Positions 1-6,465 of a DNA stretch of 8,904 bases are shown here, piece by piece. Source of the DNA: JBBRLA01 sp038231615. Its GTDB lineage: Bacteria; Myxococcota_A; Polyangia; Palsa-1104; JAEUJZ01. The translations under genes were made by a program, and so were the position numbers. Each line of letters begins with the position of its first letter. The first letter of the stretch is position 1. The notes beneath the pieces are model-generated. The model was given only the letters and a program-made list of their open reading frames with translations. It was not told where the DNA came from and ran no database searches. Where the stretch lies: assembly GCA_038231615.1 (NCBI GenBank), contig JBBRLA010000345.1, positions 1-8,904 of the forward strand. The letters are read 5' to 3'.

Positions 1-249
1 ATCGTGCGGCTGGCCGCGCGGCGGCCGACCAACGCCGGCATGCAACGGGTGATCTTCTCGTCGGAGCGCTTCATCGCGCGCTACCCGGTCAAGCGCGCGC
101 TGGCGTTCAACCCGTACACGCCGAGCGATCTAGCGGCGCGCCTGGTGCCGCTGCTCAATCGCATCGATCTGAAGGCGTTGGCGGGAGATTCTGCGGTGGC
201 GGAGCCGGTGCGGTTGGCGGCGAAGGAGACCCTGGCGGTGCTTCCTTAA
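1..249 (+). CDS. C-terminal fragment of an unrecognised, probably alpha-helical protein
   Basis: The reading frame is open from the first base of the window to a TAA at 247-249 and encodes about 82 residues, so the gene begins outside the window. The end is rich in Ala, Leu, Arg and Val with regular helical spacing. A segment of the form A-F-N-P-Y-T-P-S-D-L-A-A-R-L-V-P-L-L, followed by an I-D-L-K-A-L-A segment, resembles the C-terminal helical repeats of uncharacterised proteins common in delta-proteobacteria and Myxococcota. That resemblance is from memory and gives no function. The stop codon overlaps that of the convergent tatA gene by four bases (TTAA, 246-249). I see no hairpin with a T-run after the stop, so any terminator would have to lie inside tatA. 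Confidence 0.7.
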   Translation: MVRLAARRPTNAGMQRVIFSSERFIARYPVKRALAFNPYTPSDLAARLVPLLNRIDLKALAGDSAVAEPVRLAAKETLAVLP

Positions 250-449
250 GACTTGGGCGCGTCCTTGTTGTCGCTGATCTCTTTTTTCGGCGTCACGTCG
301 ATCTCGTCCTTGCCCGAGGCCGCGCGCTTGAAGTTCTTGATGCTCTTGCCCAGCGCGTCTCCGATCTGGGGCAGTTTGCCGGCCCCGAAGATCAGCAGGA
401 CGATGACAAGAATAATTGTCAGTTCCACCGGGCCGAGACCCAACGTCAT
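246..449 (-). CDS. tatA: Twin-arginine translocase subunit TatA/TatE
   Basis: This 67-residue protein matches the TatA/E family from end to end. TatA forms the membrane oligomer through which folded proteins bearing a twin-arginine signal cross the inner membrane, after TatBC has recognised them. A short periplasmic N-terminus with the polar residue Glu9 leads into one membrane helix (about residues 8-22). The hinge F-G-A-G-K-L-P (21-27) follows, then an amphipathic helix with L-G-K-S-I-K-N-F-K (about 28-42) and a charged tail. Length is typical for a small TatA. The ATG at 447-449 has a good Shine-Dalgarno site, GGAGG, complementary to 457-461 with seven bases of spacing. No tatB or tatC is adjacent, so it appears to be a solo gene. 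TatA versus TatE cannot be separated by sequence here. Confidence 0.95.
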   Translation of the reverse strand: MTLGLGPVELTIILVIVLLIFGAGKLPQIGDALGKSIKNFKRAASGKDEIDVTPKKEISDNKDAPKS

Positions 450-501
450 CAGTATGCCTCCAGGCCCCGAGCGAAGATCGGGTCCGCGTATGTGCGAAAA
501 C

Positions 502-510
502 AGTTTAGCA
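502..510 (-). promoter_or_regulatory. Possible extended -10 element for tatA
   Basis: Read on the minus strand this is TGC-TAAACT, which fits an extended -10 (TGn followed by a TATAAT-like hexamer), about 53 bases before the tatA start. There is no convincing -35 at 16-18 bases; the nearest candidate, TTCATT, is 20 bases away. The surrounding 450-578 gap holds no gene. It also contains a TATAAT on the plus strand at 525-530, but with no gene to drive in that direction. This is a weak call. Confidence 0.22.
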
Positions 511-578
511 CGGTCCTATCATGGTATAATGAAGGGAACAAGCGCTCTCGTCGCTGGGATCTCCAGGGGCCGTCTTCG

Positions 579-2204
579 TCAAGGCACCTGGGGCTGGAAC
601 GCGCCGATCGAAACGCGGTCCCTGGGACGCGGCACGCCGGTCAGATCGATCAGCGGGGCGTCCGCCTCATACATATCGGATTTGTACAGGGCGACGCCAC
701 CGCTCCTGATCTTGGCGGGAGCGTCGGGACCGGGGTGAAAGTCGCCGCCGGTGAGGTCGACGAAGCCGGCGGGGTTCGTGTTCACCATGGTCCACATCAA
801 CAACGCGTCCGGCGAAAGGTTGGCGTCGTCCGAGGCCAGGAACGCCAGGTGGGATCCGACCCCGCGGCAGTTCGCGCTGACGTGGTCCGGGGTGCCTATG
901 CTGCGCAGGCCCTGGTAAAAGAAGATCGAGTTGAGCAGGGCCAGCGGCGTGGGCTCCTCGCATTCCACATTGAACGGCTTGACGGCCGCGCCGATGCTGC
1001 TGTTGACGAAGGTGCTGTTCAGGATGCGGGCGCGGTTGGAGGTGCCCAGCCCGTGGATGCGGATGCCGCCAAAGCTGCCGACGATGCCGTTCCGCCAAAA
1101 GACGCTGTTGCGCACCTCCAGATCGCTCTGGCCGACGTCGAGTGCGGTGAGGTTTCCCGGCAGGTTGTTAAAGACGCTGTTGGCGGTGCTGGGGCCCTTG
1201 CCGATCCAGTCCTGATCGAGGGTCAGCGAGCACTGCATGCTGACCGACACCGCGGTCGAACTCGGGTTGCCGGCGATGATCGATCGCAGCACCCGCAGCG
1301 AGGTCTCCCCAGCGGTCCCCGTCCCGGTGCACAGAATGCCGCTGCTGCTGTCCGTCGCCATCCCCGTGACGATGACCCCCTCCACCGTCAGCCGGGCCCG
1401 GGGTGTGACGCCGATGCCCCGGGTCGCCAGCGCGTTGCCGATCGTGGTCACCATCGGGTCCACCCGGCCGCTGAAGGGGTTCTTGTCGGCCAGGGGGCCG
1501 ATCACGAAGATGTCCGTTGGCTGGGGGAAGCCGCCGATGTTCAGGTCGGCGAACTCCCGGCCCTTCCCCGACAGGATTTTCAGGTACGGCCTGGCGGCCG
1601 AGAGGGTGGGCAGCGCCTCGGTGGCGGTACACCAGGGAGGCCCGGTCATGCTGCAGCCCGGCTTGGCATCCGCGTCCACGATGACGATCTGCTCGGGCAG
1701 GGCGCAGGTACCCGCCGCCGCCGCTGGGCCGAAGCTCCCGTCCTTGATGCACACCCCGGACGGGCCGCATTCCCCGTGGAGCTTGCAGTCGCGGCAGGAA
1801 TGGGCCACCGGATCGCACACCCTTTGTCCGGTGCACATTTCGTTGGTGACACAGGCCACGCAGCTCCCGGCGAAGCAGTTGCGCGTTGTCGGGTCGCGCG
1901 TCTGGCAATGATCGTTGTCCGCCTCGCCCTGGCAGGGCAGGCAGCGTCCGGTCGCCCCGTTGCAGATCGGTGCTGCGTTGTCCCGGCAGTCGGTGTTCGC
2001 CTGGCAGTCGCGGGCGACGCAGCGGCCCTGGCCGGGGCCGGTCAGCCGGCAGATCCTCCCGTCGTCGCACGCGGCGTTCTCCGTCAGGCAAAAGTCGGGA
2101 TTGGATCGCTGGCAGGCAGACAAGGCGGCCGTCGTCACAAGTGCGGTGAGCAGGACCAACGCGCGTATCACAGAAGCCAGCCTCGAAGGCAATTGCCCGG
2201 GCAT
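579..2204 (-). CDS. Secreted lipoprotein with cysteine-rich head and right-handed beta-helix body
   Basis: The 541-residue protein starts with a signal peptide: Arg14, a hydrophobic stretch (about 15-28) and the lipobox L-S-A-C with the lipidated Cys31. It should therefore be exported and membrane-anchored. From Cys31 to Cys167 there are about 21 cysteines in short C-x(5-10)-C spacings with Asp/Asn/Gly, like the disulfide-rich heads of many myxobacterial surface lipoproteins. From about residue 172 to the end there are repeated short beta-strand turns with N-S-x-F and I-x-G-N patterns, typical of pectate-lyase-like parallel beta-helices. It ends with a V-S-I-G-A-F-Q signature resembling the 'D-I-G-A-x-E' end of choice-of-anchor beta-helix domains. 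No catalytic residues are evident, so a binding or structural role is likelier than an enzyme. The ATG lacks a Shine-Dalgarno site. A GTG at 2169-2171 (Val12), nine bases after GAGG (2181-2184), gives a better start and a 20-residue signal peptide. Confidence 0.85.
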   Translation of the reverse strand: MPGQLPSRLASVIRALVLLTALVTTAALSACQRSNPDFCLTENAACDDGRICRLTGPGQGRCVARDCQANTDCRDNAAPICNGATGRCLPCQGEADNDHCQTRDPTTRNCFAGSCVACVTNEMCTGQRVCDPVAHSCRDCKLHGECGPSGVCIKDGSFGPAAAAGTCALPEQIVIVDADAKPGCSMTGPPWCTATEALPTLSAARPYLKILSGKGREFADLNIGGFPQPTDIFVIGPLADKNPFSGRVDPMVTTIGNALATRGIGVTPRARLTVEGVIVTGMATDSSSGILCTGTGTAGETSLRVLRSIIAGNPSSTAVSVSMQCSLTLDQDWIGKGPSTANSVFNNLPGNLTALDVGQSDLEVRNSVFWRNGIVGSFGGIRIHGLGTSNRARILNSTFVNSSIGAAVKPFNVECEEPTPLALLNSIFFYQGLRSIGTPDHVSANCRGVGSHLAFLASDDANLSPDALLMWTMVNTNPAGFVDLTGGDFHPGPDAPAKIRSGGVALYKSDMYEADAPLIDLTGVPRPRDRVSIGAFQPQVP

Positions 2205-2432
2205 TATAGGCGCAGTTTCGGGGGTGGGGGTGGAAACGATGCCATCTCTTCCATCGTGCTCTTATGGGTTCCCCGGCCCACGCCGGGAATCGCGACCGTT
2301 TACATAGCATAGCTTGGTGGCGCGCGAGATGCCCGTTTGGCGTGCACAGGTCCGTTGCAGACGGAAAAAGCCGTCGGGCGCGTCGCTTCCGAGTACACTG
2401 CCCACCATGTCGTTCCTTTGCCGCGGAGTGTC
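2205..2432. promoter_or_regulatory. Divergent intergenic region between the lipoprotein gene and priA
   Basis: This 228-base gap should carry promoters for both flanking genes. No well-spaced -35/-10 pair stands out; TACACT at 2394-2399 is a possible -10 for priA but lacks a recognisable -35. Two inverted repeats are visible. TTCCCCGGC / GCCGGGAA (2269-2277 and 2282-2289) has a four-base loop and one bulged C. GACGG / CCGTC (2360-2364 and 2371-2375) encloses AAAAAG. Neither is followed by a T-run. For priA, GGAG at 2425-2428, only four bases before the ATG at 2433, is the probable though tightly spaced ribosome binding site. Confidence 0.35.
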
Positions 2433-5099
2433 ATGAACGCGGAAGTCGCCGTACTGGCCCCGATCCCCGGCCCCTATACCTATCAGGTCCCGCCGCGCCT
2501 TCAGGGAGAGGTGCAGGTCGGGTCCCGGGTCTGGGTGCCGCTGCGCGAGCGCCACGTCGAGGGCATCGTGCTGCGCCTGCGGACCGAGAGCGCGGGTCCC
2601 CTGGATGGGGACCCGATGGGTGCAGTGCAAGACGACACTGCGAGGCCGTTGCTGCACGGCAAGTTGCGCGAGATCCTCCAGCGGGTTGAGGGACCCGGCT
2701 TGCCGCCGGACCTGCTTTCGCTGGGGCAGTTTATCGCCGAGTACTACCTGGTCCCACAGGGCGAGGCGCTGCGCCTGGTCCTGCCCCCGGGGATCGAGGC
2801 GCGGGCGGCGCGGCAGGTGGTGTTGTCCCCGAGTGGCGCGGCGCTTTGCGGGGTCCTGGGCGGGGCGCTCCTGCCCCCGGAGGCGGCGGACCTGTCCGGG
2901 CTGGAGCAGGATGTCTTGCTGGCTCTTTTTCGGCTGGAACCCACGCTGCCGACGCAGCGGGCGCTTCGCCCCGTCGCCATCGCGCGCCTTGTGCGGGCGC
3001 TTGGGCCGCGCGCCGTCGGCTTGGCCAAGCCGGACCTGACCCGGGCGCTGTCCCGCCTGGGCCATGCCGGCTTCATCGAACTGACCGAAGAACTGCGCGC
3101 CGGGGTGCGGCCCCTGGTGGAAGAGCGGGTGACCCTTTTGCCGAGCACCGAGCCGCCGCCGCGGGGTAACATCAAGGCGGGGCTCCTTTTGCGCCTTGCC
3201 AAGGACGGGCCGCTGACCCTGGAGGCGCTACAGCAGGAGGTCCCCCGGGCGCGGGAGCACGTGCGGGCGCTGGCCGCCGCCGGGCGGGTGTCCATCGCCC
3301 GACGCGAACTTTTCCGCGACCCCCTCGACGGAAAGTGGGGCGACGCCGTGGCCGCCTCGGGAGAAGGCCACCCCGACCTGAGCTCCCCCCTTCACCTGAA
3401 CCCGCCCCAGGCACAGGCCCTGGCCGAGATGACCCTGGCCCTGGATCGAATTGTCCGCCTCACTGGCCAGGGAAGCGAGCCATGCACCGCGGCGCCTGGG
3501 GCGCTTGGCGAGCCATGCACCGCGGCGCCTGGGGCGCTTGGCGGCCCCACCGCCTTCCTCCTTCACGGCATCACCGGGTCCGGCAAGACCGAGGTTTACC
3601 TTCAACTGATCGCCCAGGCCCTGCAAAGGGGGCGCACCGCCCTGGTGCTGGTGCCGGAGATCGGCTTGACTCCGCAGTTGTTGTCTCGCTTCCGCGCCCG
3701 CTTCGGCCCCGACGTGGCCGTCCTTCACTCGGCGCTCTCCCAGGGCGAGCGCGCCGATGCCTGGCGGCGCCTGGCCCGAGGCGAGGTGCGCATCGCCCTG
3801 GGCCCGCGTTCTGCCCTTTTCGCCCCGCTCTCCCACCTGGGGGTGGTGATCGTCGATGAGGAGCATGACTCGTCGTTCAAGCAGCAGGACGGCGTGCGCT
3901 ACCATGGCCGCGACGTCGCCTTGGTGCGCGCGCAACGGGCCGGTGCGCTGGCCGTCCTGGGCTCGGCCACTCCGTCCCTGGAGGCAATGGCCATGGTGCA
4001 GCAGGGCAAGGTGCGCCTGTTGACCCTGCCCAAGCGGGCCACCGGCGCCGCCCTGCCCAAGGTGCAGATCGTCGACCTGCGGCAGCACCTGCTCCCCGAG
4101 GACGCCCTCATCTCCGCCCCGCTGCACAAGGCCCTCGAAGAGACTCTTTTGGCCGGCGAGCAATCCATTCTCTTCCTGAACCGCCGCGGCTACGCCACCT
4201 TCCTTCTGTGCAAGGGCTGCGGCCACCGCTTCGAATGCAAGAACTGCGCGGTGACGTTGACCTGGCACAAGGGCCACGACCACCTGCTCTGCCACTACTG
4301 CGGCTTCCGCGCCGACGTCCCCACCCGCTGCTCCGCCTGCGACGGCCAGAAGATCGAGCGCCTGGGCATCGGCACCGAGAAGATCGAGGAGCAGATCGCC
4401 AGCCGTTTCCCCACCGCGCGGGTGGCCCGCCTGGATCGGGACACCGCCGAAGGCCCCGGGCTGTCTCGGGTGCTGGCGGCGATGCACCGTCGGGAGATCG
4501 ACATCCTGGTGGGCACTCAGATGCTGGCCAAGGGCCACGACTTCCCCTATGTCACCCTGGTCGGCGTGGTGCTGGCCGACACCGGAATGGGGTTGCCCGA
4601 TTTCCGCGCCGGGGAGCGCACCTTCCAGCTTCTGGCACAGGTGGCCGGGCGGGCCGGGCGCGCGGAACGCCCCGGCAGGGTCATCGTTCAGACCTTCAAC
4701 CCGCAGCACCCGGCCATCCTGTGCTCCGCCGAGCATGATTACGTCCGCTTCGCCACCGACGAACTTCTGGCGCGCAAGGAGCTGAACTATCCGCCCTTCT
4801 CGCGGCTGGCGGCGCTGCGCTTCGACGGCGTGGACCCGGTGGCGGTGCGCGAGGCCGCCGAGTTGGTCGCCGTCCGTGCCCGACAGGTCGTCAACCGGGC
4901 GCCGGAGTCCGCGGTGATCTCCCTGCTTGGCCCGGCAGAGGCCCCCCTGTCGCGATTGAAGGGGCGGACCCGCTGGCAGCTCTTCGTGCGTGCCGCCAAC
5001 GTAAGGGCGCTGCGCACCGTGGTCCGCGCCGCCCTGGACACCCCGGTCCACAAGGGCATCCGCCTGAGCGTGGACATCGATCCCGTTTCGACCCTCTGA
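2433..5099 (+). CDS. priA: Primosomal protein N' (replication restart helicase PriA)
   Basis: PriA is a 3'-5' superfamily 2 helicase that binds stalled or repaired forks and reloads the replicative helicase. From the ATG at 2433 (after GGAG) the protein has 888 residues. The frame stays open upstream from a TTG at 2337, but the family N-terminus begins at M-N-A-E-V-A-V. In order it has the 3'-fork-binding domain (about 3-105), a winged-helix/linker region enlarged relative to E. coli PriA (732 residues), Walker A GITGSGKT (379-386), and Walker B DEEH (475-478). Eight zinc cysteines follow (593, 596, 602, 605, 620, 623, 633, 636; two Zn sites), then motif V V-G-T-Q-M-L-A-K-G-H (693-702), motif VI QVAGRAGR (736-743), and the C-terminal domain from about 780. 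All key residues are present, so it should be active. An 11-residue unit is duplicated at 349-370, just before the motor. A small zinc-knuckle gene follows 69 bases downstream. Confidence 0.97.
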   Translation: MNAEVAVLAPIPGPYTYQVPPRLQGEVQVGSRVWVPLRERHVEGIVLRLRTESAGPLDGDPMGAVQDDTARPLLHGKLREILQRVEGPGLPPDLLSLGQFIAEYYLVPQGEALRLVLPPGIEARAARQVVLSPSGAALCGVLGGALLPPEAADLSGLEQDVLLALFRLEPTLPTQRALRPVAIARLVRALGPRAVGLAKPDLTRALSRLGHAGFIELTEELRAGVRPLVEERVTLLPSTEPPPRGNIKAGLLLRLAKDGPLTLEALQQEVPRAREHVRALAAAGRVSIARRELFRDPLDGKWGDAVAASGEGHPDLSSPLHLNPPQAQALAEMTLALDRIVRLTGQGSEPCTAAPGALGEPCTAAPGALGGPTAFLLHGITGSGKTEVYLQLIAQALQRGRTALVLVPEIGLTPQLLSRFRARFGPDVAVLHSALSQGERADAWRRLARGEVRIALGPRSALFAPLSHLGVVIVDEEHDSSFKQQDGVRYHGRDVALVRAQRAGALAVLGSATPSLEAMAMVQQGKVRLLTLPKRATGAALPKVQIVDLRQHLLPEDALISAPLHKALEETLLAGEQSILFLNRRGYATFLLCKGCGHRFECKNCAVTLTWHKGHDHLLCHYCGFRADVPTRCSACDGQKIERLGIGTEKIEEQIASRFPTARVARLDRDTAEGPGLSRVLAAMHRREIDILVGTQMLAKGHDFPYVTLVGVVLADTGMGLPDFRAGERTFQLLAQVAGRAGRAERPGRVIVQTFNPQHPAILCSAEHDYVRFATDELLARKELNYPPFSRLAALRFDGVDPVAVREAAELVAVRARQVVNRAPESAVISLLGPAEAPLSRLKGRTRWQLFVRAANVRALRTVVRAALDTPVHKGIRLSVDIDPVSTL
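3477..3542 (+). repeat. 33-bp perfect tandem duplication inside priA
   Basis: Two identical, head-to-tail 33-base copies (3477-3509 and 3510-3542) each encode E-P-C-T-A-A-P-G-A-L-G in the priA frame. They lie in the linker directly before the Walker A strand, where length variation should be tolerated. The two copies show no differences, which suggests a recent duplication or ongoing slippage or recombination. The unit contains the inner palindromes CCGCGG and GGCGCC. Confidence 0.95.
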
Positions 5100-5168
5100 T
5101 TTCCCGCCCGCGATTTTTTTTGGCGGCTGGATCTGGACACTGTGCCCGCGGTGCCTACCTGAAGCGCC

Positions 5169-5639
5169 ATGAATCACACATCCCCAGGCGCCCCGGACAC
5201 CGAAAACACCGAGACCCCTTTCCCGGCCGGCGATCAGAGAAAGCTGCGCTGCTCCCTTTGCGACGACCGGGGCCATAACCGGCGGACCTGCCGCTTTTTG
5301 CCCGCGGACCAGAGAAAACGCCATTTTCTGCACCCGGGCTGGGAGCATGGCCTGATCTTGCTGCGCCGAGGACAGACCCCCCACGAGGTGGCTCGACAGG
5401 TGGGAGCGACCCTGCGCACCGTCCTGCGCTGGGCGCGGGAGGCGAAGCTCCTCTCGGTAGCGCCGGCAGGGGTACGGGTGGTCAGTCCCAGGCGGCAGAT
5501 GGCCGAGCGGCTGCTGCGGCTGGGGTTGCGTCCGGCGGAGGTGGGCCGGCTGATGGGTGTGTCCCGACAGCGGGCATCGCAGTGGAAGCTGGGGTTGCGC
5601 CCGGCCCAGTCGGATCAGGCCGGCGACGCGGGCCGGTAG
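5169..5639 (+). CDS. Small protein with a CCHC zinc knuckle and two helix-turn-helix segments
   Basis: The product has 156 residues. A disordered, acidic/Pro/Thr N-terminus (1-24) leads to Cys28-x2-Cys31-x4-His36-x4-Cys41, the exact spacing of a CCHC zinc knuckle, with the G-H-N-R-R-T-C ending seen in nucleic-acid-binding knuckles. Residues about 61-92 (G-Q-T-P-H-E-V-A-R-Q-V-G-A-T-L-R-T-V-L-R) form a helix-turn-helix like those of Xre or transposase heads. Residues about 108-140 (L-R-P-A-E-V-G-R-L-M-G-V-S-R-Q-R-A) form a second one. The whole is basic and most likely binds DNA or RNA, perhaps as a regulator; the targets are unknown. The ATG has only a weak GAAG upstream. It follows priA in the same direction after 69 bases and may be cotranscribed. 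It could instead be derived from a mobile-element DNA-binding domain, but no catalytic domain is present. Confidence 0.8.
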   Translation: MNHTSPGAPDTENTETPFPAGDQRKLRCSLCDDRGHNRRTCRFLPADQRKRHFLHPGWEHGLILLRRGQTPHEVARQVGATLRTVLRWAREAKLLSVAPAGVRVVSPRRQMAERLLRLGLRPAEVGRLMGVSRQRASQWKLGLRPAQSDQAGDAGR

Positions 5640-5640
5640 C

Positions 5641-5692
5641 GCCTCGATCAGCTCATAGAGGCAGGGTGGCGTTCACCACCCGGCGATCCGGG
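5641..5692 (+). terminator. Cluster of hairpins after the zinc-knuckle gene, possible terminator
   Basis: One base after the TAG stop there is GCCTC / GAGGC (5641-5645 and 5658-5662). Next come GGGTGG / CCACCC (5664-5669 and 5676-5681, six-base loop) and CCCGG / CCGGG (5679-5683 and 5688-5692, loop CGAT). The last two share CCC at 5679-5681, so only one can form at a time. There is no T-run, so intrinsic termination is uncertain. The position between two convergent genes fits a terminator role better than a regulator role. Confidence 0.33.
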
Positions 5693-5717
5693 CAGCACTA
5701 AAGAGAGCCCGGCCAGC

Positions 5718-5741
5718 CTGCCGTTATGGCGCGGGCGGCAG
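5718..5741 (-). other. Inverted repeat over the end of the Rpn stub
   Basis: CTGCCG (5718-5723) and CGGCAG (5736-5741) are perfect six-base arms around a 12-base loop that contains the TAA stop (complement of 5724-5726) of the minus-strand gene. No T-run follows on either strand. It may help end transcription between the convergent genes or be chance in GC-rich DNA. Confidence 0.25.
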
Positions 5742-5987
5742 TGGGGTGTTCTTGATGGTGGCGACCAGGCTGCGCAGGGCCTTCTTGTCGGCCAGGATCA
5801 CCGCGTTTTGGAACCAAGATTCGAGCAGGGGCATGCGGGTCTCGGCCCGAACCCGCGTCGAGAGCGATTCATCCGCATAGTCGAAACGGAGCGCGAGCAC
5901 GCTGAGCAAAGCCTTTGCCTCGCCCTCGACCCGGCCCTCGACCCGGCCTTCTTGAAGAATGCTCTGGTAGAGCTGACTTTCCATCAT
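5724..5987 (-). pseudogene. C-terminal stub of an Rpn-type (PD-(D/E)XK) nuclease/transposase-like protein
   Basis: The 87 residues from the ATG at 5985-5987 match the tail of Rpn-family proteins (recombination-promoting nucleases). They have Y-Q-S-I-L-Q-E-G-R, a tandem E-G-R-V-E-G-R-V-E-G repeat, a helix with L-S-V-L-A-L-R-F, and a final L-E-S-W-F-Q-N-A-V segment. The catalytic PD-(D/E)XK core, which should precede this by some 200 residues, is absent, so the nuclease is truncated and presumably inactive. The frame stays open upstream to an ATG at 6543-6545 (273 residues in all), but that extension is built of DNA repeats and is not like the family. GAGGA lies just before the first ATG of a Met-Met pair, so a short protein could still be made. 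Alternatively it is a dead remnant left by a deletion or by repeat expansion. Confidence 0.6.
5923..5946 (-). repeat. 12-bp perfect tandem repeat encoding E-G-R-V
   Basis: Two identical 12-base units (5923-5934 and 5935-5946, plus-strand CCCTCGACCCGG) encode E-G-R-V twice on the minus strand. Such E-G-R repeats of variable copy number are a usual feature of the hinge region in Rpn-type proteins, which supports the family call. Confidence 0.85.
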
Positions 5988-6020
5988 CTTGTTCCTCGGA
6001 ATCAATTCTAACAGAAGCCT

Positions 6021-6062
6021 CAGCTGGAAGTGGGCCGGCATCGGCTGGGAGTGGGTCGGCAG
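6021..6062 (-). repeat. Imperfect 21-bp direct repeat upstream of the Rpn stub
   Basis: 6021-6041 and 6042-6062 match at 17 of 21 positions. Read on the minus strand in the frame of the stub they encode the paired heptapeptides L-P-T-H-S-Q-P and M-P-A-H-F-Q-L. The 21-base period is the same as that of the larger array at 6340-6465, although the unit sequence differs. Confidence 0.75.
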
Positions 6063-6177
6063 GTCCTCTTGCTGGCCTGCCGATTCAGTGGTTTGGGTCA
6101 GGTTTTCCGGTTTTTCGGTCGTCCCGCGATCTTCTTGCCCCGTCTTTTTGGGCCCAGGGCCGCCTGGCCCTGCATAG

Positions 6178-6310
6178 GCCCCTACCAAGGGGGTAGAAAG
6201 CCGGGTCAAACGGGGCAAGAATCCCCCACCCAGCCGGCAGCGAGCCCCCACCATAGGGGCAAGGAGCCGGCATGATAGGGGCAAGGAGCCCCCATGGCAG
6301 GGGCTCCAGC
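6178..6310. repeat. Degenerate array of ~22-bp palindromic repeats
   Basis: This stretch holds several diverged copies of a unit centred on GGGGC-AAGGA-GCCCC. The clearest pair is ATAGGGGCAAGGAGCC at 6253-6268 and 6275-6290, exactly 22 bases apart. The second copy extends to a perfect GGGGC/GCCCC stem with a five-base loop. A related hairpin is CTACC-AAGGG-GGTAG near 6181-6195. Copies are imperfect, so unit borders are approximate. The minus-strand frame of the Rpn stub remains open through the array, giving low-complexity P/G/L/A sequence unlike a folded domain. The array may be a dispersed intergenic repeat family; other copies would lie outside the window. Confidence 0.6.
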
Positions 6311-6339
6311 CCGGAATTGCGGTGATGTCGCCCCATTGG

Positions 6340-6465
6340 CAGGGCAGGGGGACGAAAGAGCGGGGCAGGGGGACGAAAGGGCGGGGCAGGGGGACGAAAG
6401 GGCGGGGCAGGGGGACGAAAGAGCGGGGCTTGCTGAGGAAAAAACGGGGCAGGGGGAAGAAGAGC
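6340..6465. repeat. 21-bp tandem repeat array (about six units)
   Basis: Units start at 6340, 6361, 6382, 6403, 6424 and 6445. The core CGGGGCAGGGGGACGAAAG is nearly identical in units two to four. Unit five diverges (CGGGGCTTGCTGAGG...) and unit six is degraded, so the array decays towards its right end. Because 21 is a multiple of three, frames stay open on both strands: heptads P-L-P-R-S/P-F-V on the minus strand and G-R-G-T-K-G/E-R on the plus strand. Neither is recognisable as a real protein. The plus strand is strongly purine-rich (G/A), which could favour triplex or G-rich structures. Confidence 0.9.

Noticed and set aside
525..530. TATAAT on the plus strand as a promoter
   Set aside because: No -35 at proper spacing and no plus-strand gene downstream; it would only make antisense RNA to the lipoprotein gene.
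492..2312. A 606-codon open frame on the plus strand opposite the beta-helix lipoprotein
   Set aside because: It is an antisense shadow of a GC-rich gene. It has Arg/Gly/Ala/Val-rich composition without domains, while the minus frame has a signal peptide, lipobox and coherent repeats.
2337..2432. Upstream extension of priA from a TTG at 2337
   Set aside because: The 32 extra residues are not PriA-like, and the family N-terminus plus a GGAG site point to the ATG at 2433.
5104..5126. CCGCC / GGCGG inverted repeat with a run of eight Ts as the priA terminator
   Set aside because: The T-run (5114-5121) lies inside the loop, not after the stem, and no stem precedes it, so it does not have intrinsic terminator form.
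3228..5384. A 718-codon open frame on the minus strand opposite priA
   Set aside because: Its length comes from the scarcity of stop codons opposite G/C-ending codons. The plus strand encodes all PriA motifs in order, and the antisense product has no recognisable domain.
5593..5665. Minus-strand codon-like stretch (L-Y-E-L-I-E-A-L-P-A-R-V-A-G-L-I) across the end of the zinc-knuckle gene
   Set aside because: Closed upstream by a TGA with no start codon, and fully explained as a shadow of the plus-strand gene and its hairpin.
6178..6465. The repeat arrays as a CRISPR array
   Set aside because: Units of 21-22 bases are directly adjacent with no unique spacers, and no cas genes are present.
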